A stretch of DNA of 64,000 nt from positions 4,836,001 to 4,900,000 of the forward strand of contig OY755187.1 of assembly GCA_963576735.1 (NCBI GenBank). Reading direction: 5' to 3'. This stretch comes from Bedellia somnulentella (taxonomy: Eukaryota > Arthropoda > Insecta > Lepidoptera > Bedelliidae). Positions 1 to 10,740 of the stretch are shown in pieces. A model generated the notes under the pieces. That model saw only the letters and a list, made by a program, of their open reading frames with translations, did no database searches and was not told where the DNA came from. Positions within the stretch are counted from its first letter, which is position 1. Each line of letters opens with the position of its first letter. The position numbers and the translations under genes are program-made.

Positions 1-231
1 AGCGTTAATGTTCAGTTCGCTTTTGTCCCGGAAAACCATGAAATGTTTTCTTTGCACCCGACATTTTAAGGCTTACTCAACAACCATGAAAAATTCACAA
101 CATATATAGGTATAACATATGCCCAACCTGGCATTTGAACCCACACCTGTATGAAAGACGGATGTTCGTTCCATTGAGCTATCATGGTTGAAGGCTTACT
201 GAATTTCGTATTTCAAAATAAAGGATTCTTT

Positions 232-436
232 GCAGTGTCGGCTTAGATAACACTACTATATTTTTTCCCGCGGGTGGTATACAAGGCGACTAAGGGTGAA
301 AGGCTTTTTCAGTGGTTTTTTGGCGATGCAGTTGGCAATGCCATCATCAATGATACTTTTTTTAGCCACCATTTTTCCACTTTTCTCCCAAAGGTAACTC
401 TGGCTACCCATTTCTGGAATTTACATCCGTAATTTT
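232..436 (+). repeat. family A SINE-like copy, diverged
   Basis: It opens with the family A head (GTGTCGGCTTAGA) and follows the family order, including the AGGCGACTAAGGGT block and a remnant of the gcGATGCaGTTGG block. It decays after about 200 bp and has lost the TATG tail. Confidence 0.65.
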
Positions 437-941
437 AAGTATGTAAGATTATTTCATTAAAAATGAACTGGATTTCATTGTAATTTTTTATGTTATTTAA
501 TTCGGACTATGTTAATATAAAAGGGTAAATCCATTTTTCAAGTCTTTTTAAAATGAAAGTAAAAATCATTATCGAGCAATATGAAAAAGATTAAGCAACG
601 TTTATTGCAAAACTAAACGAAAATGGACCAAATAAAAAAAAGATGTACCTTTGGTTTGCTTTATTTGAAATCAATCTCTGAGTCATTTGATAGAGAGTTC
701 TGAAAATATCGTTCATCTCTTTCACTCCTGGGCGGGGCTTAAGTTTCAGTCATGCGCGCTAACTTTCAGTAAAGCCAAGATTTGGTAATCGGTTCTCCAA
801 CTGTTTTATAAGTATTAAAAGTTTGTGAAGGTATATAGGTCACTTTATGTACACACAAATATTTTCTCATTTAAAAACCATTTACGAATTCATAGTTAGA
901 GTGTAATAACTATTGTCAATATTTTATAAGAAATAACATAC
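437..941. other. no gene recognised
   Basis: AT-rich sequence without a credible exon, repeat family or RNA gene. Only short reading frames broken by stops are present. Confidence 0.5.
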
Positions 942-1185
942 ATACATATACTCACGGCCATAAATCCCTAGAGGGGTTAGCCAGAGCTAAGGAATTCGAA
1001 ATTCCTCAGCCACGTTTGGAAAGTTGAGTGATGAAAAGATGGTAAAATAGAGGTTGTTGGTGATGGGTCTCCTACCGCATCGCCCAAAAATCCCTTAAAA
1101 GCCGCAATACCGTTAGTCGCTTCTTACGTACACCCACCGGAAGTAATAGCGTAGTGCTATTCTAAGCCGACACTACACAGCAAAT
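942..1185 (-). repeat. family A SINE-like copy, near full length
   Basis: Read on the minus strand it runs from the GTAGTGTCGGCTTAGAAT head to the CCGTGAGTATATGTATG tail. The length of about 244 bp and the shared 5' end with other copies argue for a SINE rather than random LINE truncation. Confidence 0.85.
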
Positions 1186-1238
1186 TATATATTATATTAT
1201 CTGTGTTAATATGTAGTTTTTTTCAGAGAGTTTTGCTT

Positions 1239-1425
1239 TGTAGTGTTGGCTTAGAATAACACAAACATTTAACATACTACATTTCTTTCCGTGGGTATTC
1301 CTAAGAGATGTCTAAATGTGTTGGGACTTTTAAAACGATGCGTTTCGAGAAGTATGACCAAAAAGCTTTTACTTTACAATCTTTTCCCCAATCAACTTCC
1401 AAAAGTGGCTGAGGAATTTAATTAG
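1239..1425 (+). repeat. family A copy, 3' truncated
   Basis: The head (TAGTGTTGGCTTAGAAT) and the middle (AACTTCCAAAAGTGGCTGAG) are present. The copy stops before the terminal hairpin and tail, so it is a decayed or deleted member. Confidence 0.65.
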
Positions 1426-1727
1426 TCCGAAGCTCTACACAGCAAATTACTCTAACTATAACTACAAAATTAAATTTGTAGTAAAAAAAAAACTGATTAT
1501 TGGGAATTATTTTTCGCTTTTAGTTAAATGCGATGCAAAAGTATCATTTTTTTTTTAAAAACTACGTTTATTTTTATTTTGTTATCCTTGCTGTATAATC
1601 CAGGAATAATGGGATGAACATATGAAATTATTATATTGTCCCTGATTCTTGATAACTGCACAAATTTTGAATTAAAACGGTCTGTCTAAAGTGGGTCAAA
1701 ATCGAGTTTAAAGGAGTCGGTTACATA

Positions 1728-2093
1728 AACATAACATAACATAAACGTTCACGCCGAATATCCCCGAAGGGGTTGGCAGAGGTACTAATACTTCTGAACA
1801 TCACGTGACTTTGACACCTGGTGTTCAGAGTACCCACGTTTTGCATGGACAGTGTACTCACGTGATAGGGGGCAGGCCTATCGCCGTTTTGTACGAATAC
1901 ACTGTCACATGACTAAGTACAACTCAGCCATGTGGGTTTCCTCACGATGTTTTCCCTCACCGTTAACAACCATGATAAATTAACCACACATATGTCTTTA
2001 GAAAAGACAAATTGATGTAGGCCCAACCCAGGATTTGAACACTGGTCGTTTGCACGATAACCGAGTGTTCTACCCACTGGGCTATCACGGCTA
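1728..2093 (-). repeat. family B tRNA-derived SINE, full length with target duplication
   Basis: A 366-bp retroposon flanked by the perfect 11-bp direct repeat TCGGTTACATA (1717-1727 and 2094-2104). On the minus strand it starts with a pol III A box (TAGCCCAGTGGG), carries a B box (GTTCAAATCC, complement of 2031-2040) and ends in CGGCGTGAACGTTTATG with TATGT repeats. The coding-looking frames inside it are incidental. Confidence 0.9.
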
Positions 2094-2132
2094 TCGGTTA
2101 CATACATACATATATATAGACGAACCTAAATA

Positions 2133-2375
2133 TAAGTACATACATACATAATCACGGCTATAAATCCCTTAACGGGGTAGCCAGAGCTTTGGAATGAGAA
2201 ATTCCTCAGCCACTTTTGGAAGTTGATGGGGGAAAAGATGGTAATAATAAATGTTTTTGGTGACGTGTCTCCAACCACATCGCCCAAAAATCACTCCAAA
2301 GCCCCTATACCCTTAGTCGCCTCTTACGATCATCCACGGGTAGAAATGGGGTAGTGTTATTCTAAGCCGACACTA
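2133..2375 (-). repeat. family A copy, near full length
   Basis: The minus-strand sense copy carries the subfamily signature CCGTGGATGATCGTAAGAGG and ends in the TATG tail that appears as CATACATACATA at 2133. Confidence 0.85.
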
Positions 2376-2398
2376 AATTCCATGTTTGTATTAATCAA

Positions 2399-2656
2399 TA
2401 CATACATACATACATATACATATACTCACGGCTATATTTCCCTAGAAGGGGTAACCAGAGCTAAAGAATTATAAATTCCTCAGCCACTTTTGGAAGTTGA
2501 GTGGGGAAAAGATGGTAAGAATAAAGGTTTTTGGTGATGGGTCTCCAACCGCATCGCACAAAATCCAATAAAAAGCCCCAATACCCTTAGTCGCCTCTTA
2601 CGACACCCGTGGGTAGAAAGGGGTAGCGACATTCTAAGCCGGCACTACATGGCAAC
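2399..2656 (-). repeat. family A copy, near full length
   Basis: It belongs to the subfamily with ACGGGTGTCGTAAGAGG. It sits only about 25 bp from the previous copy, in the same orientation, separated by unique DNA, so the two are independent insertions. Confidence 0.85.
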
Positions 2657-3817
2657 TATAACTATAATAACTATAATATATGGTTAACTATAATATACTT
2701 TTTATTCACCGTAGTCTCTGCCTACCTCAATGGGAACTAACATCATAAGTACATCAATGTATGTAGTACATGAATACAGTTTTACATCTCGTGTGTCACC
2801 AGCAATAATATTAAAATATATGCATTGTTATGTAAATTGATTGGTTAATTAATAATTTGAATCTAACATTCTTGGTGTTGCCGCTGAATCCCATATTAAA
2901 ACTATTTGCTTACATCCTATATGAAAATCTTAGTGTACCTTAGAGAAATAAAGTGATTGTCAAGTATTTAACATTTGAAACGCAGCATAGTTCTGCGTCG
3001 GATAAACTTCACACACACTTTACTTCCCTAGAAGCGTAACGTAGAGTTCTCACGCGAGAGGTGAGGGCCGTGTCACTTATCATCTCATCTATGTCGATGT
3101 GAGAAATAGATAAAATGAGAGAGCTCTATCAGCTAATTGTAAAAGAAACATACGTGGACCACTCTGTTGTATAGAATTTTGTATGAAATTTGGGTTTCCA
3201 TCAAATTTCTGAAAGCAATCTTTTTTTCAAAAATCTGTTAAACATTACATACTCTTGACTATCCTACAACTGTTTTAACGATCTTGGAAATCTCTCATAC
3301 TCTATTTCCATTCATCAAAATTCTCTAGCAAACCTTTTACTCTTCTATCTTTCAGAAGCTAGCCTTAACTATTATTATTATTTTATTAGCTAGCCTTAGC
3401 CTTTACTATAAGCCTAAACTATTTAACCTAATTATGTGTTCTATCATCCTCATCTACTGAAATTAAAATTCATATTAGTGCTATACATTTTTTTCACCGA
3501 TTTGCTTTCATCATTTCTCTCTCACTTTGACATAGCTTAGTAAAATACTATTCCTCCGGGAGTCCACATGATTAAAGCTATTATATTCAGCTGAACCCGT
3601 TTGATGTATTCATTGTAAGTCGCAATCGAGCAGGATTTCTGTGGCGAAAGATAAAAGTACCCGCTTAATGATCCCGGGGGATTCTGTTTCCACGTCAAAT
3701 TTTAATATTGGTAGAAAATTTAACAGTTTTTTTCTTAACGGTTATTGTAAACTGGTTTTTAATTATTTGGTTTTTTCTTATCTACTATAGTTTGCAACAG
3801 TAACAAGTAAAACATAC
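2657..3817. other. no gene recognised (1.16 kb)
   Basis: No exon with matched splice sites and no known repeat was recognised. A short GC-richer patch near 3030-3075 (cgcgagaggtgagggccgtg) has no open frame of note. Confidence 0.4.
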
Positions 3818-4180
3818 ATACATATACTCACACCATTATTTCCCATTGGGGTACGCAGAGACTATTGATCGCCACTTTGTACGTAACATAACATAACAAA
3901 ACGTTCACGCCGAATATCCCCGAAGGGGTTGGCAGAGGTACTAATACTTCTGAACATCACGTGACTTTGTCACCTGGTGTTCAGAGTACCCACGTTTTGC
4001 ATGGACAGTGTACTCACGTGATAGGGGGCAGGCCTATCGCCGCACTTTGTACGATCCTGGCAAATCTCTATAGCTTCGTTTACATCCATAAATTTTTTCA
4101 TACATGCTGTTTTATTTTTCATACTTCGGACGCCTACCTTTTTGAACACACTTTTGGTCCGGGTATGTCAAACAAAATAT
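3818..4180 (-). pseudogene. RTE LINE 3' end fragment, interrupted
   Basis: On the minus strand this is the last part of the RTE-type pol gene and its 3' end (the GATCGT..AAGTGG..ATCG..GTCTCTGC segment, then the CCCCAATGGG hairpin and TATG tail). A family B copy splits it at 3884-4042. It is closely related to the end of the RTE element at 32715-35137. Confidence 0.75.
3884..4042 (-). repeat. family B SINE, 5' truncated, nested in an RTE fragment
   Basis: The 159-bp 3' portion of family B is flanked by the 11-bp duplication CACTTTGTACG (3873-3883 and 4043-4053). Removing the insert and one repeat restores the RTE sequence. The 5' truncation and target duplication are the marks of target-primed reverse transcription. 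Confidence 0.9.
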
Positions 4181-4324
4181 TTAAACTAATTATCTGCTTT
4201 TTACACTTTGCTATTAAACGGCCTTCAATATAAAAAATAACTCATATAGCATAGTAAGGTGTTTTCAGCCATACTAGACTTTCGGGTATATATATTTACT
4301 CGCAATAAAACATTTGTTGTAATA

Positions 4325-4766
4325 GGCTATTTGACAATGCAAGAAATAAAGTGTCAATTGCTGTCATCACTATAAATTAAGAGTTTAAAAATGGTTATTT
4401 ATTAACGTAAGTTGAAAAAAAATATTGATTTCTTTAAAAATCCATAAATTAAAATGCAAATTTTTAAACGTTTGTCACGTGAAACAAAACGTTCTTGAAT
4501 GGTCGAGTTTATTATGACGTCACATGCCTGTAAAGAAACCTCGTGGCTCGTTTGTTGCCACAGACCTAATACAGGCAAGTGACGTCACTGACCCGTTTGC
4601 AGCGCCATATTGTCAAAATAGTGTTTTGACGCGCTATTTGAATATTAAATTTTTAATTTGATATTTTTCAGCAAATGTGCACCAGTTTTAAAAATATAAC
4701 TTTTACTGGGTTCCTTAAACTCTACTACATCATATAAAAAGGATTTTAAAAACCTGTCAAATAGCC
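4325..4766. mobile_element. candidate MITE with terminal and internal inverted repeats
   Basis: Twelve-base terminal inverted repeats GGCTATTTGACA (4325-4336) and TGTCAAATAGCC (4755-4766) bound a 442-bp non-coding segment. A second inverted pair lies inside: TGACGTCACATGCCTGTA at 4515-4532 and its near complement at 4570-4587. No transposase is present and no clean target duplication was seen, so the superfamily is unassigned. Confidence 0.55.
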
Positions 4767-4793
4767 AATTTCATTAAGAATAATGAACAGCTG

Positions 4794-4945
4794 TGTGGTG
4801 TCAGCTTAGAATAGTACCACCCAATATCTTCCCGTGTATGTAAGAGGCGACTAAGGGTTTTGGGGCTTTCTAAGGGCTTTCTGGGCGATGCGGTTGGAGA
4901 CCCATCACCAACAACAATTATTTTACCATGTTCTGTCCACTCAAC
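4794..4945 (+). repeat. family A copy, 5' portion
   Basis: It begins GTGGTGTCAGCTTAGAATAG and keeps the AAGAGGCGACTAAGGG and GGCGATGCGGTTGGAGACC blocks, then diverges abruptly near 4950. Confidence 0.7.
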
Positions 4946-5049
4946 TTCTACTAATGATACCCGAAAAGAAAAAAGACTTAGTGCTAAGACAGATCGAAAG
5001 CTAGACAAAACACCCCTACTTCTACTTCTATAAATCAAAAAGCTTGCCG

Positions 5050-5152
5050 CTGGAAAAATATTGTTGTTCGTGATAGGTCTTCAGCCACATCGCCCAAAAT
5101 CACTTTAAAAGCCGAGATACCCTTGGTCGCCTCTTACAATCATCCAGTTACT
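5050..5152 (-). repeat. family A copy, internal fragment
   Basis: A minus-strand middle portion of family A (complement of CACATCGCCCAAAATCACTT and GTCGCCTCTTAC). It faces the plus-strand copy just upstream, so the two form a partial inverted pair. Confidence 0.6.
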
Positions 5153-5159
5153 TCACTTC

Positions 5160-6100
5160 TCACTATAAATTATATTTGCATTCAATTAAGGATATTTGAC
5201 TTATACAAGTAACAATTATCCTTGTAAGTTATTTATACACGTTCTTTTTTTTTATTCTTTAAAGTTCAGATACCTCCGTTTTTGGCCCATTTATGTTTGT
5301 ATGAATAATAATCTCTAGTCTCTTCTAGTCACTTTAGCTCATGCAAGTTAGCTTTAGGTCTATATGTTCTTGTCACCAATTTACTTAATCGCTATGTGCA
5401 AAAACCATATGCATTTCTATCTTTTTGATAAATTCATCTTTCATACATACTTACCCGATTACATACTTTAACATTATTATTTTTTGCATGACCTTATCTC
5501 TATTGCATTCTTATCTCATTCGCTGCCATATATGGAAGCCTATAAACTGTAAAAGGATCATACACTGCCATTCGGGCCTTTGATTGAACTGATTCTCACC
5601 TTTTTTTTATTTCCAATTAATTGAATGAAGATTACAATTACAAGCCACATATTATGGATGTAATAAGAAGCCATACACAAACACACGAAACAAACACGGT
5701 AATCAGCTAATTAATCTTATTACAAAAATAAGTAATACTCCAACTAAAGTTTTACAGAAAAACAGTTGCAAAGTTATATAAGTATACAGTTTGGAAGTCT
5801 TGACACAGCTAAATGAAATGAAAGCTAAAGTTTCTGGAAAGGTGAACCAGCCCGCCAGGCCTTTCGTGACGTGAAACTTTGAAAAATTCTAGACAAGTCG
5901 CTTCGACTGTAACTTAATAACAGCACTGAGACGAGTTAAATGTTCGAGAATGTTTTCCTGCAAAACTTAGGTGACCTAACCAGGTTTATTTGCTGCGAAA
6001 CTTAGTCTCAATCTTACTTAAAAGTAGGGTGTGAAATGTGCAGTTTCTATAACTTTTATTGAATGACTTGAAACAATGGAGTAGATTTTTCAATTTATAC
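5160..6100. other. no gene recognised (about 0.9 kb)
   Basis: AT-rich sequence without convincing exons or repeat structure. It could hold unannotated unique intergenic DNA. Confidence 0.4.
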
Positions 6101-6105
6101 ATATA

Positions 6106-6330
6106 CAAATATGAATGTTTTTGTTCATGAAAACCTCATGTAGGGATTATTACTAATAAATAAAGGATAAACACTACTTAAAAGTGTAAAAGAAACAAAG
6201 GATAGAAGAATTTCGCACTGGCAGCCATTGACACGGTAGCTCAATAAACAGAGCGACGGGGGCGTATACCCGAGGTCGCGGGTTCGATTCCCGCATGTGT
6301 CGAAATTTTTCTTTCCTTTATATTAAAACA
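6106..6330 (+). repeat. family C SINE copy with tRNA-like segment
   Basis: The tRNA-like part is 6230-6302: GACACGG acceptor strand, GCTC/GAGC D stem, GTATACCC anticodon region, GCGGGTTCGATTCCCGC T arm and ATGTGTC. One acceptor pair is lost. The flanks (AAACACTACTTAAAAGTGT upstream, GAAATTTTTCTTTCCTTTA downstream) recur at every other copy, so this is a retroposon and not a tRNA gene. Confidence 0.8.
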
Positions 6331-6340
6331 TAGTATATGC

Positions 6341-6466
6341 CTCCTCCTCCATTATAGCCAGGCAGAGACTATCGATCACCACTTCGTAGGATCCTGGCAA
6401 ACCTATCTAGCTTCGTTTACATCCATATTTTTTTCATACATGCTCTTCTACTCTTCATACATATTC
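6341..6466 (-). pseudogene. RTE LINE 3' end fragment
   Basis: Minus-strand sequence matching the last roughly 125 bp of RTE before its tail (complement of GACTATCGATCACCACTTCG and GGCAAACCTATCTAGCTTCG). It abuts a family A copy at 6478. Confidence 0.65.
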
Positions 6467-6477
6467 GTACATAATAA

Positions 6478-6750
6478 CATATACTCACGGCCTGAAATCC
6501 CAAAAAGGGGTAGAGAAAATTCTTGAGCCAAATGTTACTCTGAGGAAGTTGATAGGGGACACGATGGTAGAAATAAAGTATCATTGGTAATGGGTTTCCA
6601 AGCGCATCGCCCAATAACCAATGAGCCCCAAAAAAAAGCCCCATACCCTTAGTCGCCTCTGCAACGACACCCGACGACACTCGACGACACTCTGGTACGA
6701 CACCCGTGGGTAGAAAGGTGTAATGACATTTTAAGCCAGCACTACACGGT
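6478..6750 (-). repeat. family A copy, with a small internal expansion
   Basis: Full-length minus-strand copy. The 3' part contains a short tandem duplication of the CGACACCCG/CGACACTCG unit near 6664-6705, not seen in other copies. Confidence 0.75.
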
Positions 6751-6804
6751 AAGCTTCACTCTTGATACTTTACCATACTTTTCAATTTATCAGTTTTTTT
6801 TTTA

Positions 6805-7759
6805 TAGTGGATCGTCCCAGCTTCGCACGGGTAGCGTTTTTAAATATCTGAGGTTTCTTTCTTCAGTCACTGCTCAAGCATTGTGAAATTCAGCGTAATG
6901 TTTTCAATTTATTAAATTTATAGCACTCCCTTAACAGTGTAGTTTGGTGATTTTGAATGCGCTTTAATGAACGGTTCAGTATTTCCGTTTAATAGCAAAT
7001 TTTGGAATAAAACGCCATGAAGTAGTTATAACAATCTAAAAAATAAATCATTACGTTATGTAGGATGCAACTACTGGCGCCATCTAGTATGTGATATGTA
7101 AATTAGTAAATATTTGGTTTCGATCACGGGCGCGATGGCTTATTATATGTATAATTTCGGTGTTTGTCTACCGATTTCTATGATTCTTTTTTAATTGAAT
7201 AGGTAATAATGTAACCTTATTTAAATTAGGGATGAGTGAGAGGTTTACAAACGTAAGAGTAAACAAATATAATCAGGATGTTCCGAACTGCTAAGCTATC
7301 AGGAATTACACGTGTTATTGTGAGTCAACCGTAAAATATAGACATTACTGTTGAGGATTTTTTTTAGATAATTTTATGAAGAATATTTCCGCCACACATG
7401 ATTTCTATGTAAGTTGAACCATTAAGGCTGCACACGCGACGGAAGCTTAAAAAATGGAGTAACTTCTCCCGTTTTCCCCTAATTTCCCAAAATTCCCCTT
7501 TACTTCTCTGCTGGAAAGTATACAAAAACCTGCGCAGGAGTATGAAGAATAATTGTACCAAGTTTCGTTAAAATCCGTCGAGTAGTTTTTGTTTCCATAA
7601 GGAACATACAAACCGACAGACAGACAGACAGACAGACAAAAATTTTACTGATTGCATTTTTGGCATCAGTATCGATCCCTAATCACCACCTGATAGTTAT
7701 TTTGAAAATATATTTCATGTACAGAATTGACCTCTCTACAGATTTATTATAAGTATAGA
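6805..7759 (-). mobile_element. non-autonomous Helitron copy
   Basis: On the minus strand it starts TCTATACTTATAATAAATC after an A and ends in GCTACCCGTGCGAAGCTGG...CCACTA. The last base differs from the usual CTAG. It contains a GACA/TGTC microsatellite (7616-7640) and is the same family as the tandem pair at 46929-49033. No Rep or helicase is encoded. Confidence 0.75.
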
Positions 7760-8413
7760 TATAGATGAGTACATTGCCGATAACTATGTTGATTATTATT
7801 CCTATTCTCCAATGTTTATGATATTATTTTTCTAATATAGTTCGCGATAGATTTCTACCACAAGTAAGGTATATCCTAGTAAAATGCATAGGCTAGGTAG
7901 GCTAGGTAAATAGCATAGGTTTCCATAAAGTGGGTATATCCCAGTAAAATGCGCGTGTCAAGTCAAAGTTGGCGGATTTATATCACGTGATATTTAGTTA
8001 GATATCTAGTCTTCAATACCGCAACATCTTTCGGACCCAAATGTACTGAACTGCTTCTTCATTGACTCTGTTCCCCCCATTGATGTCTCCATCCCTGAAA
8101 ATCCTGAAACCACTAATCCATTGCACCCTGGTAATGACGGTAATATGGCCAAATTTTGTTTTAACGAGGTATCCGAAACCGAAGTACATCATTTACTTGA
8201 AAGGTGTCAATCTGGGTCCGTAGGCTCGGATCAAATCAGTGCAAACATGTTAAGACTGACTCTACCTTACTCCCTTCATGCTATGACTACCATTATAAAC
8301 AAATCCCTGTGAGAAGGTGTGTTTCCAGAGACCTGGACTTGTTCTGTCGTCACTCCAATACCGAAGAAGAGCACAGTAGAACATCTCAACGATATTCGAC
8401 CCAAAGGAATTCT

Positions 8414-8920
8414 GCATAATGCTGTAATGGTTCCCACGTTGATGTATGGTAGTGAATGTTGGGCATGGCAGAAGAAGCATGAAAGTAGAGTTAATGCAGT
8501 GGAAATGAGATCCCTCAGAAGTATATGTAATGTAAGGCTGTGTGATAGAGTGAGAAATACTGTGATCCGTGAACGAGTAGGTTTGAAAGATGACGTAGTA
8601 TGCAAGATAGAAAAAGGAATGTTGAGGTGGTTTGGGCACATAGAGAGGATGGATGAAAATAAAGTAGCGAAATAGATATATAGAGCCAATGTGGATGGGA
8701 ATGTTAGTAGAGGACGGCCTCGTAAAACGTTTCTTGACCAGATAGAAAACGTTCTTATAAAGGCGGGGGTCCGAAGTGAGAAGAATAAAAGAGCATGTAT
8801 GAGAAGGATAATGAATGTAAGGGAAGCAAGAGAGGTTTGTCAAGATCGTACTAAGTGGCGATCGATAGTCTCTGCCTACCCCAATGGGAATAATGGGCGT
8901 GAGTATAAGTAAAGTAAAGT
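8414..8920 (+). pseudogene. RTE LINE, 5' truncated insertion inside another LINE
   Basis: A 507-bp RTE 3' end flanked by the 11-bp duplication AAAGGAATTCT (8403-8413 and 8921-8931). It encodes the RTE C-terminus (VPTLMYGSECW, GMLRWFGHIERMD) with one stop at 8673. Its tail is AAGT-type rather than TATG-type, marking a subfamily also seen at 60480-60590. Confidence 0.9.
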
Positions 8921-9369
8921 AAAGGAATTCTACCTACGTTATCGAAAGTATTGGAAAAGATAGTTTTGAAGCAAATTTTGGCATACTTAGAAAAATCTAA
9001 TATCATTCTCTTACAGCAATCGGGTTTCCGTTCTGGACATAGTACTTTCACCGCTCTTCTTCACATTGTGGATGATCTGCTTACGGTTCCCGACAATGGT
9101 ATCGCTTCTATCCTTGTTTTACTCGACAACAGCCGCGCCTTTGATTCTATTTTTCCCCCACTCTTTATTTCTGAATTGCGCGTCGCTGGTTTTTCACAAA
9201 CAGTTTGCAAGTGGTTTACATCTTATTTTAGTAATAGAACACAAATAGTGAAAACACATGATCCGACTGGCCACCTGAAATTTTCAGACCCGCTCCCCGT
9301 CTCGCGTGGCGTGGTCCAGGGCTCAGTTCTTGGGCCTACACTTTTCTCTATTTACACCGCTAGTATATC

Positions 9370-9710
9370 AAATTCAAATTCAAATTCATTTATTTCCAAA
9401 AACAGTACATTACAGTTATTCTTATATCTGTGGCCCCCGCACTAGGTTAGACCTGTATCGCGGGCAGCCTAATAAATTATACAAAAAAAAAGATCTCGGA
9501 TAAAATGACAATATAATTAATTCAATCAATTAATAATAATTAATTAATTAATAGTGATTAATTCATAATATGATATTATATATATTTTTAGGTACAATAA
9601 TATATACATTTTTTATTATTTAAGATAAGGTCAATATAATGAATGAGTAGGTGTATGTGTGTGTGTAAGTGTGTGTGTGTTTGCGCATCAGTTTTGTTTT
9701 GGTCACTCGA
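9370..9710 (-). repeat. LINE 3' end inserted in the same LINE relic
   Basis: A minus-strand non-LTR 3' end whose tail is repeats of TTGAAT (seen as AATTCAAATTCAAATTC at 9370). It is flanked by ATATC (9365-9369 and 9711-9715). Removing it restores an in-frame RT join (TASISKIVTHS), supporting the boundaries. Most of the 341 bp is AT-rich non-coding. Confidence 0.8.
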
Positions 9711-10740
9711 ATATCGAAAATTGTTACGCACTCCAAGTACCACCTCTATGCTGATGACACTCAGGTCTATATAGACCTACCTACAAATATTACGGATTTC
9801 ACTGAATAGACATCTTAAATGTATTGTAGAATGGTCTAAAAAGTTTCACCTTACTGTAAACCCATTTAAAACTGTAGCCTTGATCTGCGGTACTGTGGAT
9901 CAGGAGCGGAAGATCGAGGAGCTTCAGCCAGCTGTTGTAGTTGATGGCACTGTAGTCCCACTTCAAAAGTGCGTCAGAAACCTTGGACTTTATATCGACC
10001 AACATCTTAATTTCGATGAGCATATAGACCTAAAAATCTCTAAAAGTTTTTTTGCGCTTAGTAGTTTATATAAGATAAGACCTTTTATTAGCCCAGGAAT
10101 TCGTCTCAAGTTATGTGAGAGCTTGGTCTTGTCACAGTTGGGGTATTGCGATGTAGTATACGGACCTTGTCTTAAAAAAATACTGAAAAAAGAATACAAC
10201 GCGTTCAAATCGCGTGCATGCGTTTTTGTTATAATATAATACCTCGCCGGCACCATATAACACCTCACTTAATCGAGAAAAAAATTCTGAACATGAAGTA
10301 CTCTAGATCTTTTAAGTATTCTTGTTTGGTTTACAAGATTTTAAAGATAGGTGTCCCTAAATATTTATATAATAAACTAAACTTTTCTCTTCGTCAACGT
10401 AGAAATATTCTTCTTCTTCCGAAGCACAACCTCACTAAGACGAAAGGCTGCTTCAAAATAGTAGCTTCAAAATGTTGGAACGATATACCGCCTCCTATAA
10501 AGGAAGCACGCACAGTTCAAACATTTAGGAATAAACGGCGAGAATGGCTTACTGTTTCTCAGCAAAATGAATTTGGAACTCAGTATAACCATAGCACAAC
10601 CGTGCTTCACCCACACCTTGACGTTATTCCGTCTATGTTTTTTAAAATAAAGATATACATGTGTATGTATGTGTGTGTATGTGTATGTATGAATATATAT
10701 GTGTAAGTTTGTATATATATGTATATATACTATATATTAT

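Larger units (their letters stand above)
8000..10715 (+). pseudogene. CR1/Jockey-type LINE, RT relic split by two insertions
   Basis: Reverse transcriptase of a non-LTR retrotransposon, broken into pieces that join when the two inserts (8414-8920 and 9370-9710) are removed. In order: an N-terminal RT block (GSDQISANMLR, about 8210), PETWTCSVVTPIPKKS (about 8320), the GFRSGHST block (about 9020), RGVVQGSVLGPTLFSIY (about 9305), the YADDTQVYI catalytic motif (about 9750, after the second insert), then the thumb and C-terminal region (9880-10240). At least two further frame breaks lie at 9800-9880 and 10230. It ends near a TATG-rich tract at 10660-10715. 5' truncated and inactive. Confidence 0.85.

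Noticed and set aside
6230..6302. Functional tRNA gene (also 25744, 48632, 50644)
   Set aside because: Flanks of about 100 bp upstream and 30 bp downstream are shared among copies and one copy has a clean target duplication, so these are SINE parts. Position 33 and parts of the anticodon stem are also non-standard.
7616..7640. CRISPR-like short repeats (GACA units)
   Set aside because: Plain microsatellite without spacers, in a eukaryotic Helitron.
8262..8843. 193-codon minus-strand frame
   Set aside because: Antisense shadow across the junction of a CR1-like LINE and the RTE insertion on the plus strand.
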